Assembly: GCA_902768435.1 (NCBI GenBank)
Contig: CACXLJ010000001.1
Span: 1 to 64,000 of the forward strand
Origin: an uncultured Bacteroidales bacterium
GTDB taxonomy: Bacteria; Bacteroidota; Bacteroidia; Bacteroidales; Muribaculaceae
DNA length: 64,000 nt
Reading direction: 5' to 3'
The notes beneath the pieces were generated by a model. It was not told where the DNA came from. It worked only from the letters and a program-made list of their open reading frames with translations, and did no database searches. How positions within the stretch are numbered: position 1 is the stretch's first letter; every line of letters begins with the position of its first letter. A program made the position numbers and the translations under genes. Shown here piece by piece: positions 43,458 to 52,101 of the stretch.

Positions 43458-43775
43458 ATGAAAAAAACTGCTTTTTCAGTAAAAAAATGGTTGGTGCGTG
43501 CTTTTGTGGTTCTTGGGGGCGCTCTTGGTTTAGTAGCATGCCACTCTTCGAAGACTGCTGAAACCGATCCCTCGACACGGCCAACGCAGCCCTCGACCGA
43601 GCCCAGTAGACCGCCTTACATCAATGAGCCACAGCCCCTTGTTTATGGTCCGCCTCCCATGAGGAGAGAAATAGTAAAGGACACCATTTTACCGCTGAAT
43701 GATGTTTATGGTCCTCCAGTCATTGTCGAGCCCGAGCCAAAAGGCGAGGTGACTGTTGATCCAGAAAGTAATTAG
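43458..43775 (+). CDS. YGPP-motif lipoprotein B, putative radical SAM partner
   Basis: A 105-residue paralogue of the preceding lipoprotein: MKKTAFSVKKW start, lipobox LVAC with Cys28 at the same position, a Pro/Thr/Ser-rich linker (residues 37-60), then YGPP at 63-66 and 84-87, again after Val. The final stretch (DVYGPPVIVEPEP) nearly repeats that of lipoprotein A (DVYGPPVIVDPQEP). The start at 43458 is preferred over an ATG ten codons earlier (43428) because the two signal peptides then align exactly. It lies 36 bases before the radical SAM gene. Confidence 0.83.
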   Translation: MKKTAFSVKKWLVRAFVVLGGALGLVACHSSKTAETDPSTRPTQPSTEPSRPPYINEPQPLVYGPPPMRREIVKDTILPLNDVYGPPVIVEPEPKGEVTVDPESN

Positions 43776-43811
43776 TCAAATTTGGCCAATTGGATATAAT
43801 CTGGTTGCTTG

Positions 43812-44876
43812 ATGAAGACGAAACAACTCATTGAACTTGAGAAGACGCGCCGTGATAGGATGATGCTCGAGAAGCATCATCCGCTGCGTCAGTTGTTCTG
43901 GGAGTGCACCTTGCGTTGCAACTTGGCATGCCGGCATTGTGGCAGCGACTGCAAAAAGATATCGCAAGTGCCCGACATGCCCTTGGAGCACTTCACACGC
44001 GTGCTCGATGAAATTTCCACTGCCATGAATCCCGCCGATGTGCAGGTGAATACAGTAGGGGGCGAACCGTTGGTGCGCCCTGACCTGGAGCAGTGTGGTC
44101 GCGAGATTACGCGTCGCGGCTTCCTTTGGGGTTTTGTGACCAATGGCGTGCTGCTCACCGAGCCCACTCTTCGTCGTATGATTGATGCTGGTTTAGGCAC
44201 CCTTGCCGTGAGCCTTGATGGGCTTGAGGAGCACCATAACTGGTTGCGCGGCAATTCGTTTGATGGCGCTATGGCTGCCATTAGGCTGCTCACGCGCACC
44301 CGCAATCTGTTGTGGGATGTGATTACCTGTGTGAATCGTCGCAACCTTGCTTCCCTGCCTCAATTACGGCAGCACTTGATTGAAGCGGGAGTGAAGCAGT
44401 GGCGCATCTTCACCATATTTCCACAGGGCCGTGCCAAGCTTGATCCAGAATTGTTCTTGACTCCCGCCGAGTATCGTAGCGTGATGGATTTCATCGTTGA
44501 AACTCGTGAGCAGGGACAAATTGATTTGTCATATAGTTGCGAGGGCTTTTTAGGCGACTACGAAACCAGGGTGAGAGACCATTGTTTTCGCTGCGATGCT
44601 GGCACCATGACTGCCTCGATTCTTGCCAATGGCGACATTTCGGGCTGCATGAGCATTCGTGCCAACTATAAGCAGGGCAATATTTACGAAGACAGTTTCG
44701 TAGATGTTTGGAATAACCGTTTTGAACAAATGCGTGATCGCCGCTGGATGAAAACGGGTGAGTGTGCACAGTGCCGCATGTGGGATTACTGCGCTGGCGG
44801 CGCTTTCCACCTGCGCGATAACGATGGCTCGATGATGCACTGCAATTTCCTTACACTCGAGAAATCATATTCATAA
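43812..44876 (+). CDS. Radical SAM/SPASM enzyme of an rSAM/lipoprotein system
   Basis: A 354-residue radical SAM enzyme. The [4Fe-4S]-SAM motif CNLACRHC lies near residues 37-44, followed by 'VNTVGGEPLVRPD' (GGEP motif) and 'LAVSLDGLEEHH'. The C-terminal SPASM region has cysteines in CFRCDAGTMTASI, ISGCMSI, ECAQCRMWDYCAGG and MMHCNF, enough for one or two auxiliary clusters. SPASM enzymes usually modify ribosomally made peptides, and the two YGPP lipoproteins immediately upstream are obvious candidates. The start is ATG 43812; a TTG one codon earlier is less likely. Its stop interlocks with that of the convergent gene at 44871. Confidence 0.9.
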   Translation: MKTKQLIELEKTRRDRMMLEKHHPLRQLFWECTLRCNLACRHCGSDCKKISQVPDMPLEHFTRVLDEISTAMNPADVQVNTVGGEPLVRPDLEQCGREITRRGFLWGFVTNGVLLTEPTLRRMIDAGLGTLAVSLDGLEEHHNWLRGNSFDGAMAAIRLLTRTRNLLWDVITCVNRRNLASLPQLRQHLIEAGVKQWRIFTIFPQGRAKLDPELFLTPAEYRSVMDFIVETREQGQIDLSYSCEGFLGDYETRVRDHCFRCDAGTMTASILANGDISGCMSIRANYKQGNIYEDSFVDVWNNRFEQMRDRRWMKTGECAQCRMWDYCAGGAFHLRDNDGSMMHCNFLTLEKSYS

Positions 44877-45497
44877 TCTAGACGATATAATTCTTTGTAG
44901 ATTGTCTAGAAACTGGGCTGCTTGACCGCCGTCCATTTGGACATGATGGAATTGAAATGATATGGGTAGAGTGGTTTTGAATACACCTTTGCGATTTTTT
45001 CCCCACATTACCATCGGGTTGTTGAACTGGTCGGTGTACTGATTGACGATGCAGTCAATTTCTGTCTGAATAATGCCTGATGTGCCGATAATCATGCGGT
45101 CATCAAGATAACTACTTTTGCAGTCATTTGCCGCTTGTTCAGTAAGTTTTAAATAGCGATGGTTGAATTGCTGCAAATCGTCGGAAAAGGGTATGTCGCA
45201 GGAGTTGATGCCACCCCTACAATTCGACACGATGACATTAACGGCTAATTGGTCGAAGTGGTATAGTTTTCCGTCAATGGGCAGGGTATAGAACTCTTCA
45301 ACCAGACTAGCGGCTTTACCTATGCACCAGCATAGGAGCATATTGAATTTTAAACCATTTCGTTTGCTCATCTTGTATAGGCGTGTTACATCGAAGGTCT
45401 TGGTTAGCGTCACCATAGGCATGGGTGAACTCATCCACAGCTCGAATGCTTGTGCACGACTGGTGTCCTTGGGGTTGATTTCCTGTTTCATCTGCAA
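44871..45497 (-). CDS. Chloramphenicol acetyltransferase-like O-acyltransferase
   Basis: A 208-residue protein of the CAT fold. The catalytic motif is present as FHHVQMDGGQAAQFL near residues 184-198 (HHxxxDG, second His the general base). Upstream 'LCWCIGKAA', 'NVIVSNCRGGINSC' and 'NPMVMWGKNRKGVFKTTLPISFQF' match CatA-like acetyltransferases. Length fits (CAT ~215). Real chloramphenicol resistance is not implied; divergent CatA-like proteins are common in Bacteroidales and their acceptors are unknown. It is convergent with the radical SAM gene and overlaps it by 6 bases at the stops. Confidence 0.87.
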   Translation of the reverse strand: MQMKQEINPKDTSRAQAFELWMSSPMPMVTLTKTFDVTRLYKMSKRNGLKFNMLLCWCIGKAASLVEEFYTLPIDGKLYHFDQLAVNVIVSNCRGGINSCDIPFSDDLQQFNHRYLKLTEQAANDCKSSYLDDRMIIGTSGIIQTEIDCIVNQYTDQFNNPMVMWGKNRKGVFKTTLPISFQFHHVQMDGGQAAQFLDNLQRIISSRL

Positions 45498-45540
45498 TGC
45501 AATTAAAAACTTGACAATATATTCTCTTTCAAAATAGAGA

Positions 45541-45562
45541 TAGGGAGGATTGGCCCTCCCTA
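45541..45562 (-). terminator. Hairpin after the second M13 peptidase gene
   Basis: Stem TAGGGAGG (45541-45548) / CCTCCCTA (45555-45562) with a 6-nt loop; on the minus strand it is followed by TCTCTATTTTG. Lies 45 bases past the M13 stop codon. Confidence 0.7.
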
Positions 45563-45606
45563 ATCTCTTATAATAATTGCGCTAAGCGCTAAATAATTTT
45601 AAACAA

Positions 45607-47631
45607 TTACCAGACGAGTGCGCGTTGCGACTCGGGGAGGTACATCTTGTTAGACTTCTTGATGTTGAAGGCTTTATACCAGGGACCAATCATGGGCAGA
45701 GCAGCATTGACGCGAAGCTCGTTGGGCGAATGTGTGTCGCTGTCAACGAGGTTGGCAATCGACTCGGGGGTGCTGTTGCTGGCCCAAACGCGGGCATAAG
45801 CCAGGAAGAAGCGCTGTGCAGGTGTGTAACCGTCTATTTTCTTCAGCGGCTCCACCTTCATGCGGTTTTCGTAGGCGCGGTAGGCTATGTTCAGGCCACC
45901 GTTGTCGCTCACATTCTCGCCCAGGGTCTTCTCACCGTTTACAAACACGCCGGGAAGAATTTCCTGCTTGCTGAACCAGTCGGCAATCACCTTGGTACGC
46001 TGGTCGTAGTTGGCCTTGTCTTCGGGAGTCCACCAGTTGGCGAGGTTGCCATCCTTGTCGAAGAGGCAGCCCTTGTCGTCGAATCCGTGCGTCATTTCGT
46101 GACCGATGACAACGCCGATGGCGCCATAGTTGCTGGCATAGTCGGCCTCGGGATCGAAGAAGGGAGGTTGCAGGATGGCAGCAGGGAAGTTGATGCTGTT
46201 GAAGCGAGAGTTGTAGAAGGCGTTAACCGTCTGAGGGGTGCATGCCATCACCGTCTTGTCCACTGGCTGGTGCCAGTGCTTGCGCAGATTTGCCTGTGTG
46301 GTTTCTTGTGAGATGCGAATGTAGTTTTCCACCATATTCTCGTCTTCGCGAATGTCGATATACTTTTCCATGTCTTCCCACTTGTCGGGATAGCCCACGT
46401 TAATGTGCATGGCATGCAATTTCTCTATGGCCTTGGCCTTGGTTTCCGCGCTCATCCAGGTGTTGTCCTTCAGGCGGTCTTCAAAGGCCTGCTGCAAGTC
46501 TTTCACCAGCTTCACCACACGCTGCTTGCTGCTCTCGGGGAAGTACTTCTGAACATACAGTTTGCCTATGGTTTCACCCAAAAAACCGCTAATCAAGCCC
46601 ACGGCACGCTTCCAGCGGGGCTGCTGTTCCTGAACACCCGAGATTTTCTTACTGGCCTCAAACGAACGGTCGCTGAATTCGTCGGACAGGAAGCCCGAGA
46701 AACTCTTGACTATGCTCAGTTCCATAAATGCCTTCCAGTCGTCGATGCTGGTGTTGGCAAGCAGGTCTTCCACCACATGCAGTGGCTCGAGCTGACCCAC
46801 ATTCACGGTGTCGATGTCCTTGGGATAATTGATGGCATCGCGATAGGTCACCCAATCGATGCCCTTGAAATCGTTGAGCAGCTGCTCCCAGGTCATGATG
46901 TGAATGCGCTTGTAGGGGTCGCGCGACTCCACCTGGTCAAGCTGACTCAAGCCTATCTTGGTCTCTATGGCCCACTCGGCTTCCATCATGCGCTCGGCTT
47001 CCTCGTCGCTGTGACCCACCATCTTCAACAAGTCCTTATTGAGCTCTTTAATAGTGCTCACCACCACCTTTTGCTGCTCGCTGGGGTTGTCGTAGTACTC
47101 CTTTGAAAGTGAGGCGCCACCATGACCGGCACCCATCATATACTCGTTGGAGTTATAGGGATTCATCGACAAGTATATGCCAAACGGCGCTGTGCCGAAG
47201 CCCTTGGCGTCGAGGTCGTACATGACTTTAAGCATCTCGTCGCGGGTCTTGATGGCGCGCACTTGCTTGAGGTAGGGCAGAATGGGTTTGTATCCCATCT
47301 CGTTGCGGCTCACGGTGTCCATGTACAGGCGGTAGAGACTGCCAATCTTCTGACCGTCGGTGCCTTGAGGCAGGTGTTTGCCAGCATACTCCATGATGAG
47401 GTCGTTGATGCGGTCGTTGTTCTGTTCATAGAGATCCATGAATGCGCCGTTCTGGACGTGCTGTTTGTCGAGTGGGTTGGCTTTGAGCCATCCGCCCACG
47501 GCATACTGCCAGAAGTTGTCGCCTGGTTTCACACTAAGGTCCATGTTGGCCTTGTTTACATGCTGTTGGGTTTGTGCCGTGCCTGTCAAGCAAGCAAGAG
47601 CAAGGGCAACGGCGAATAAAAATTTTTTCAT
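45607..47631 (-). CDS. Secreted M13-family zinc metallopeptidase (second copy)
   Basis: A 674-residue paralogue of the enzyme at 5590-7593, with signal peptide MKKFLFAVALALACLTGTAQ. The M13 N-domain begins NFWQYAVGGW. The catalytic motifs are HEMTHGFDD and GENVSDNGG; the third ligand motif thus reads E-N-V-S-D rather than E-N-I-A-D but keeps Glu and Asp. 'VNAFYNSRFNSINFPAAIL' precedes. It is monocistronic with its own -7 box and terminator. Substrate unknown. Confidence 0.93.
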   Translation of the reverse strand: MKKFLFAVALALACLTGTAQTQQHVNKANMDLSVKPGDNFWQYAVGGWLKANPLDKQHVQNGAFMDLYEQNNDRINDLIMEYAGKHLPQGTDGQKIGSLYRLYMDTVSRNEMGYKPILPYLKQVRAIKTRDEMLKVMYDLDAKGFGTAPFGIYLSMNPYNSNEYMMGAGHGGASLSKEYYDNPSEQQKVVVSTIKELNKDLLKMVGHSDEEAERMMEAEWAIETKIGLSQLDQVESRDPYKRIHIMTWEQLLNDFKGIDWVTYRDAINYPKDIDTVNVGQLEPLHVVEDLLANTSIDDWKAFMELSIVKSFSGFLSDEFSDRSFEASKKISGVQEQQPRWKRAVGLISGFLGETIGKLYVQKYFPESSKQRVVKLVKDLQQAFEDRLKDNTWMSAETKAKAIEKLHAMHINVGYPDKWEDMEKYIDIREDENMVENYIRISQETTQANLRKHWHQPVDKTVMACTPQTVNAFYNSRFNSINFPAAILQPPFFDPEADYASNYGAIGVVIGHEMTHGFDDKGCLFDKDGNLANWWTPEDKANYDQRTKVIADWFSKQEILPGVFVNGEKTLGENVSDNGGLNIAYRAYENRMKVEPLKKIDGYTPAQRFFLAYARVWASNSTPESIANLVDSDTHSPNELRVNAALPMIGPWYKAFNIKKSNKMYLPESQRALVW

Positions 47632-47708
47632 TTTAATTTATTATTTGATTAAATAAATAATTGTTTATTTCTCAAATGTTAACGCATTTTCTGAATATTT
47701 CTTTAATG

Positions 47709-47716
47709 CAAATGTA
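47709..47716 (-). promoter_or_regulatory. -7 element of the second M13 gene
   Basis: CAAATGTA reads TACATTTG leftward, about 78 bases before the ATG at 47631. Confidence 0.5.
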
Positions 47717-47769
47717 ACATAAAAATCTATTGTAAACAGTGGTTTTAATGATAATTAATAGATATTTAC

Positions 47770-50136
47770 TTACATTCGTGCTTTCTGCTTTTCACCTGCG
47801 CCAGTGCCGCGATACTTGCTTCGGGCAGTGTTGAACTTCCAGGTCACATCAAGGCTGAAAGTGCGTCGTGCAGGATTGTAAGTGGTGAGCTCGCGAATGC
47901 CGAAAATGGTGGCTTTGGCCTTGTTGGTGTTGAAGATGTCTTGACAACGCAAGTCTAGCGTGAGCGATCCCATGCGGCCCAGGTTGAGTTCCTTTTGCAC
48001 ACCAATGCCTGTGTAGAAGCGGCTGGCACTTATTCGGAAGTTGTTGTAGTCGCCTTTCGAGACCCATTGCATAAAAACATTCAAGCGGAAGTTGTGTGGC
48101 AATTCAAAGTCGTTTTGCCAAGAGATGCTTGCAAATGGATGGTTGAGGGTGATGGTAGAACCATTGACGCAGAGCGACTTGTAGTTTTGGAAGACCATTA
48201 AGATGTTCCAAGCAGGATGCCAGCAACCGATTACAGGGCGAAACGATGGGATGATGGAGAGTTGGTCGTAGGCTTCACCACTATTGACGGGTCGCACGAG
48301 ACTGATGAGCGGGTCTTCGGAACCGGGGAAGGGCTCGGTCGACATGGTCACAACATCCTTGATGCGTCCGTAATTGACAGTGAGGTTCATCCACTTATAG
48401 GCGCTGTTAAGCACGAGGCTGTGGGTATAGGTGGGTTTTAAGTATGGGTTACCGCTCTGGTAGGTATAGCGGTTGAAGTAGATGGTACTGCTGGTGAGGT
48501 TGCTGTAGCTTGGTCGTTGAATGTCGCGGCGATAGGAGAGTGAGAGCTGCACCTTGCCAATGGGCATGGAGATGCTTGCGGTGGGGAACCAGTCGCCATA
48601 GTCGCGGCACACATCTTTTTCGCGTACGCCAAAGTTGAAGTAGTCGTTTTTGAGGTGTTCATAGCGCAATCCCACCTGTGCAAAGACTCGGCCGAAAGCT
48701 CGGCCATACTCCATGAAAGCAGCCGTCGACGACTCGTTGATTTCGGTATCGGTGGCTTTCACAGGCACGCTCTCGCTTGCGGTGAACGAATAGGCGTCGG
48801 TGCGATGGTTGTGTGAATACTCACCACCCACCGAGAGATTGCCCTTCAGCACCGGATAGCTGAGGATGAGTTTGGTGGCCCAGAAACTGTTGCCACTCTT
48901 GGTGTTGCTCTCGATGGTGCGGGTGGCTGTTTGGACACCCTCGTTGATGGGTGTGGTCTGTTCGGTCGTGCTGCCCGGCGTCTTGGTGTCGTCGAAAAGC
49001 CCGTCGATGTTCAGGTCGATACCCAGGTTGTGAATGTTGCCATTGTAGTAGGCATTGAATATGTGCTTGGAGAAGCGGTCGTTTTGCCAGATTTGGCTTT
49101 CGGACTGCTCGGTGAGCACCTTATTCTCGTAGTTGCTGGTGAAGAAGTGACTATTGAGCTCTCCACTGGGATGGCGATCGTATTTATAGAATGCACCGAC
49201 GCTGTGGTTCTGATTGAACATATAGTTGATTTGCAATTGTGGTGACCAGCCCTTCCACAGGTGGGTGGTCTTTTGTGTAGTGTAGCTTTCGAAGGCGTCG
49301 GGACCGATGAGATAAGTGAGGTCGTTCTCCTGCTTGCCTATTGTGGCAAATCGACCTGCCCAGAGCGAGGCGGTGATGTCGAATCCGCCAATGCGGTAGT
49401 TAACATCGAGGTTGTTGGTGATGGTGTGGTCGTACTGATAAGACCAGGCCAAATTGTCTTGGAAGCTGAAACCCTCACCTTGTGCCTTCTTGAGCTGAAT
49501 GCGCACTACCGCCTTGGTCGATGCAGCGTAACGGGCACCGGGGTTCTGAATCACATCGACATGCTGAATCTGGTCGGAGCGTAGGCGAGAGAGTTCACCC
49601 AGATCTTGCACTTTGCGTCCGTTAATATATACTTCGGCTTCACCACGGCCCAGTACCGACACAGCACCGTCACGCTCGGCTTCGAGCGACGGAACTCGCT
49701 TGAGTGCGTCGGTCACCGAGCCTGCCTTTTCAAGAATGGTGCCCTCGATGGTGGTGCGCATGGCTTCGCCTTTCACGCGAGTCTTGGGAAGGGTGCTTTT
49801 CACCACCACTTCGCCGAGCAGTATCGTCTCTTCTTTCAGGGTCACTGTCATGTTAGGTGTGGCATTCACGCACTGTGTCTGGTAGCCGATGCTCGACACT
49901 TTGAGCAGGTGCCCGGGTTTAGAAGATGTGATGTTGAAGGAGCCATCTTCTTCGGTAATGTTTCCTTGAACGAAAGCCGAGTCGGGCAGTGAAAGGAGCA
50001 CTACATTGGCAAATGCCATGGGCTCACCTTTCTCGTCGATTACTTTACCACTCACTCCTTGCACTTGTGCAAGAGTTGTTAATGTCGTCATCATTGCAGC
50101 CATGAATGCTGCGAGTTTATTAATATAGTGTTTCAT
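47770..50136 (-). CDS. TonB-dependent-receptor-like outer-membrane beta-barrel protein
   Basis: A 788-residue outer-membrane protein. A signal peptide (to about residue 24) precedes a carboxypeptidase-regulatory-like beta domain (VSGKVIDEKGEPMAFANVVLL... to about 105), then a plug-like domain with 'GSVTDALKRVPSLEAERDGAVSVLGRGEAEVYINGRKV' features (shown in part), then an aromatic-rich barrel with the family ending 'TFSLDVTWKFN'. It fits the Bacteroidetes 'outer membrane beta-barrel family protein' group. It is not paired with a SusD gene, so glycan import is unlikely; ligand unknown. Confidence 0.88.
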   Translation of the reverse strand: MKHYINKLAAFMAAMMTTLTTLAQVQGVSGKVIDEKGEPMAFANVVLLSLPDSAFVQGNITEEDGSFNITSSKPGHLLKVSSIGYQTQCVNATPNMTVTLKEETILLGEVVVKSTLPKTRVKGEAMRTTIEGTILEKAGSVTDALKRVPSLEAERDGAVSVLGRGEAEVYINGRKVQDLGELSRLRSDQIQHVDVIQNPGARYAASTKAVVRIQLKKAQGEGFSFQDNLAWSYQYDHTITNNLDVNYRIGGFDITASLWAGRFATIGKQENDLTYLIGPDAFESYTTQKTTHLWKGWSPQLQINYMFNQNHSVGAFYKYDRHPSGELNSHFFTSNYENKVLTEQSESQIWQNDRFSKHIFNAYYNGNIHNLGIDLNIDGLFDDTKTPGSTTEQTTPINEGVQTATRTIESNTKSGNSFWATKLILSYPVLKGNLSVGGEYSHNHRTDAYSFTASESVPVKATDTEINESSTAAFMEYGRAFGRVFAQVGLRYEHLKNDYFNFGVREKDVCRDYGDWFPTASISMPIGKVQLSLSYRRDIQRPSYSNLTSSTIYFNRYTYQSGNPYLKPTYTHSLVLNSAYKWMNLTVNYGRIKDVVTMSTEPFPGSEDPLISLVRPVNSGEAYDQLSIIPSFRPVIGCWHPAWNILMVFQNYKSLCVNGSTITLNHPFASISWQNDFELPHNFRLNVFMQWVSKGDYNNFRISASRFYTGIGVQKELNLGRMGSLTLDLRCQDIFNTNKAKATIFGIRELTTYNPARRTFSLDVTWKFNTARSKYRGTGAGEKQKARM

Positions 50137-50386
50137 TTCTTTATTATAATTATTGTGTATACTTGGTTTATTTTCGCTGTCTGTATCTTAGACGCAATAA
50201 TGAGTCGAATTGTATCAGGTGTTTTTGATGTTGTTGTGAACTTTTTAGATTTTTTTACAGTAAATATGTAATAAATAAATCCTGATTGTCGCATGGGTGC
50301 GAGTAATGTCTTTTGCTATGTTTAACCTGTTTGCCATTGTTTTTGTTTATTAGACGATGATTGTTACTGAAAAATCACATGTTTTT

Positions 50387-50947
50387 TTAGTTTTTTATAC
50401 TCACGCCTCCCGCAAAGTTGCTTGCCACTATGTGTAGGGTTGGGGCGTCATGAATGCTTCTGCCCACAGTTTCGTTGCCCACGCCGCCAATGAAACTGCG
50501 GCTTTTCGCCTCGATGTTCACATTTGCAGGAACCAGCAGTTCCACTCCACCGGCGAAGGTGTGTATGTCGATTTCCTCATCTTCGGTGATAAGGGCTTGG
50601 CGCAAATCGAGTCGAATGCCTCCGAAAAAGGCGTCGAGTCGCGCACCATGGAACGCTTCACCTTTATAAATGTACTCGTCGCCGCCAAATCGCACGGCAC
50701 AACAGATGCGCTTGCCATCCTCACCCTGAGGAATGGGCCGCTGCAACCACTGGTCGGGGTTGCGCCTGTAACTGCTGACGATGAGCCTCACACCGATGAA
50801 GAGTAGCAGGACAGGGGCGATGTAGGCACTCCATGGATGCTGCCAAAGCCAGTCGAACCAGTCAAGATGGAATATGTTCCACATGCTTATGAGCTTTAAA
50901 AGCGCAACAAAAATGAAAATGATACCGATGATAGTTCTTTTTGTCAT
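50387..50947 (-). CDS. LiaF-like membrane protein
   Basis: A 186-residue protein with two N-terminal membrane helices (TIIGIIFIFVALLKLISMW and APVLLLFIGVRLIV) and a C-terminal beta-helix-like domain of repeated 'FGG/FAGG' turns ('AFFGGIRLDLRQA', 'TFAGGVELLVPANVNIEAKS', 'NFAGGVSIKN'), as in the LiaF/DUF2154-type envelope-stress proteins. It sits beside a divergent membrane LytTR regulator, a usual pairing. Probably part of an envelope-sensing module. Confidence 0.83.
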   Translation of the reverse strand: MTKRTIIGIIFIFVALLKLISMWNIFHLDWFDWLWQHPWSAYIAPVLLLFIGVRLIVSSYRRNPDQWLQRPIPQGEDGKRICCAVRFGGDEYIYKGEAFHGARLDAFFGGIRLDLRQALITEDEEIDIHTFAGGVELLVPANVNIEAKSRSFIGGVGNETVGRSIHDAPTLHIVASNFAGGVSIKN

Positions 50948-50972
50948 AATAATTTTAATTTAGAGTTGGCCA

Positions 50973-50987
50973 GCAGCACAGTGCTGC
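50973..50987. promoter_or_regulatory. Perfect palindrome in the leader of the LiaF-like gene
   Basis: GCAGCAC-A-GTGCTGC, 7-bp arms around a single base. It lies between the -7 element and the start codon of the LiaF-like gene and could be an operator or a short leader hairpin. Confidence 0.5.
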
Positions 50988-51004
50988 GGTAAATGTTTTC
51001 GATG

Positions 51005-51012
51005 CAAAATTA
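51005..51012 (-). promoter_or_regulatory. -7 element of the LiaF-like gene
   Basis: CAAAATTA reads TAATTTTG leftward, 57 bases before the ATG at 50947. Confidence 0.6.
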
Positions 51013-51136
51013 TGATGGTGACTTTGGGTGGACAAAAAAGTGGGATAAACTGTAAGGGTTTGTGACGAATGACAGCACATTGAGTGATGAATTGCACAAA
51101 TGGGATGAATGGTTTGCGCGTTTGAGCACATTATTG

Positions 51137-51144
51137 TAACTTTG
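51137..51144 (+). promoter_or_regulatory. -7 element of the LytTR gene
   Basis: TAACTTTG ends only 9 bases before the ATG at 51154, so the transcript would have almost no leader. Confidence 0.55.
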
Positions 51145-51153
51145 TTGACTGTA

Positions 51154-52071
51154 ATGGATCAAGGACGAAAAGAAACATTTATCACGCGTGTTGTGAGCGT
51201 GTGCTTTGCAATAGTGGTGCTTGCCATCTTCAAGCCATTTGGGCTGGAAGCGTGGCAGTGGCTGGCTTATGGACACCTGCTGATAATAGGCTTGTTGGGT
51301 GTGTGCACATGTTTGTTGACCGAGTTCATACTGAAATATGTGGCTAAAAAACCGCGTTCACTCGATAGGGGAGTGAGTTACATCATTCGCCGCAACTTGT
51401 GGTTCCAGCTTATCAATACGCCTTTGGTTTCGCTCATGATATGCCTCTACCGTCACTTTTTCTTGAGCGATCTTGTGGAGTCAAACCGATTGTCGTGGAG
51501 TAATTATTTCGAGACTCTGCTGATTCTTGCATTCTGCTCTTTTATGATAGGGCTTTACTGGCGTTTCAAGTATCGTAATCGCTACTTGGCCGCTGAGCTT
51601 GAGGAAACCCGACAGCTCAACGAGCAGTTGCAGCAGTTGCAGCAGGATGTCGAGAATCGTGCCCAAATGGTTCAGAATGACGAGCAAGAGCCGGCAACGA
51701 GTATTGAGGCTGCTGAGTTGTCCGACACCATTGAACTTTCGGGAAACACCAGCGAGTCGGTTGTGTTGCCTGTGTCCAATCTGCTCTATGTCGAATCGGT
51801 TGGCAACTATGTGAAAGTGTGTTGGGTACACGAAGGCAAGGTGCGCACCGATATGCTGCGTGCTACCTCGAAGCAGGTAGAAGAGAACTTGCGACCTTAT
51901 CCAATAATCGTACGCTGCCATCGTGCATTTCTGGTGAATTTGCATCAGGTTGAGAAAATTCTTTCTCAATCGGGCACCATGCAGCTGGTTATTAAACAAT
52001 GTGGCGACCATCTGCCAGTCTCTCGTAGCAATATGACACAAGTGAAAGAGGCCATTAAAGGCATTAGATAA
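51154..52071 (+). CDS. Membrane-anchored LytTR-family transcription regulator
   Basis: A 305-residue protein. Four membrane helices fill residues ~10-140, a coiled coil with alternating Gln/Leu (RQLNEQLQQLQQDVENR) follows, and a LytTR DNA-binding domain occupies the last ~100 residues (LLYVESVGNYVKVCW, 'RATSKQVEENL', 'IIVRCHRAFLVNLHQVEKI'). There is no receiver domain, so it is a one-component membrane regulator. The start at 51154 is preferred since an upstream frame codon overlaps the -7 box. It faces away from the LiaF-like gene and may control it. Confidence 0.88.
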   Translation: MDQGRKETFITRVVSVCFAIVVLAIFKPFGLEAWQWLAYGHLLIIGLLGVCTCLLTEFILKYVAKKPRSLDRGVSYIIRRNLWFQLINTPLVSLMICLYRHFFLSDLVESNRLSWSNYFETLLILAFCSFMIGLYWRFKYRNRYLAAELEETRQLNEQLQQLQQDVENRAQMVQNDEQEPATSIEAAELSDTIELSGNTSESVVLPVSNLLYVESVGNYVKVCWVHEGKVRTDMLRATSKQVEENLRPYPIIVRCHRAFLVNLHQVEKILSQSGTMQLVIKQCGDHLPVSRSNMTQVKEAIKGIR

Positions 52072-52101
52072 AAAGGTTAATACTTAATATTTATATATAA
52101 G

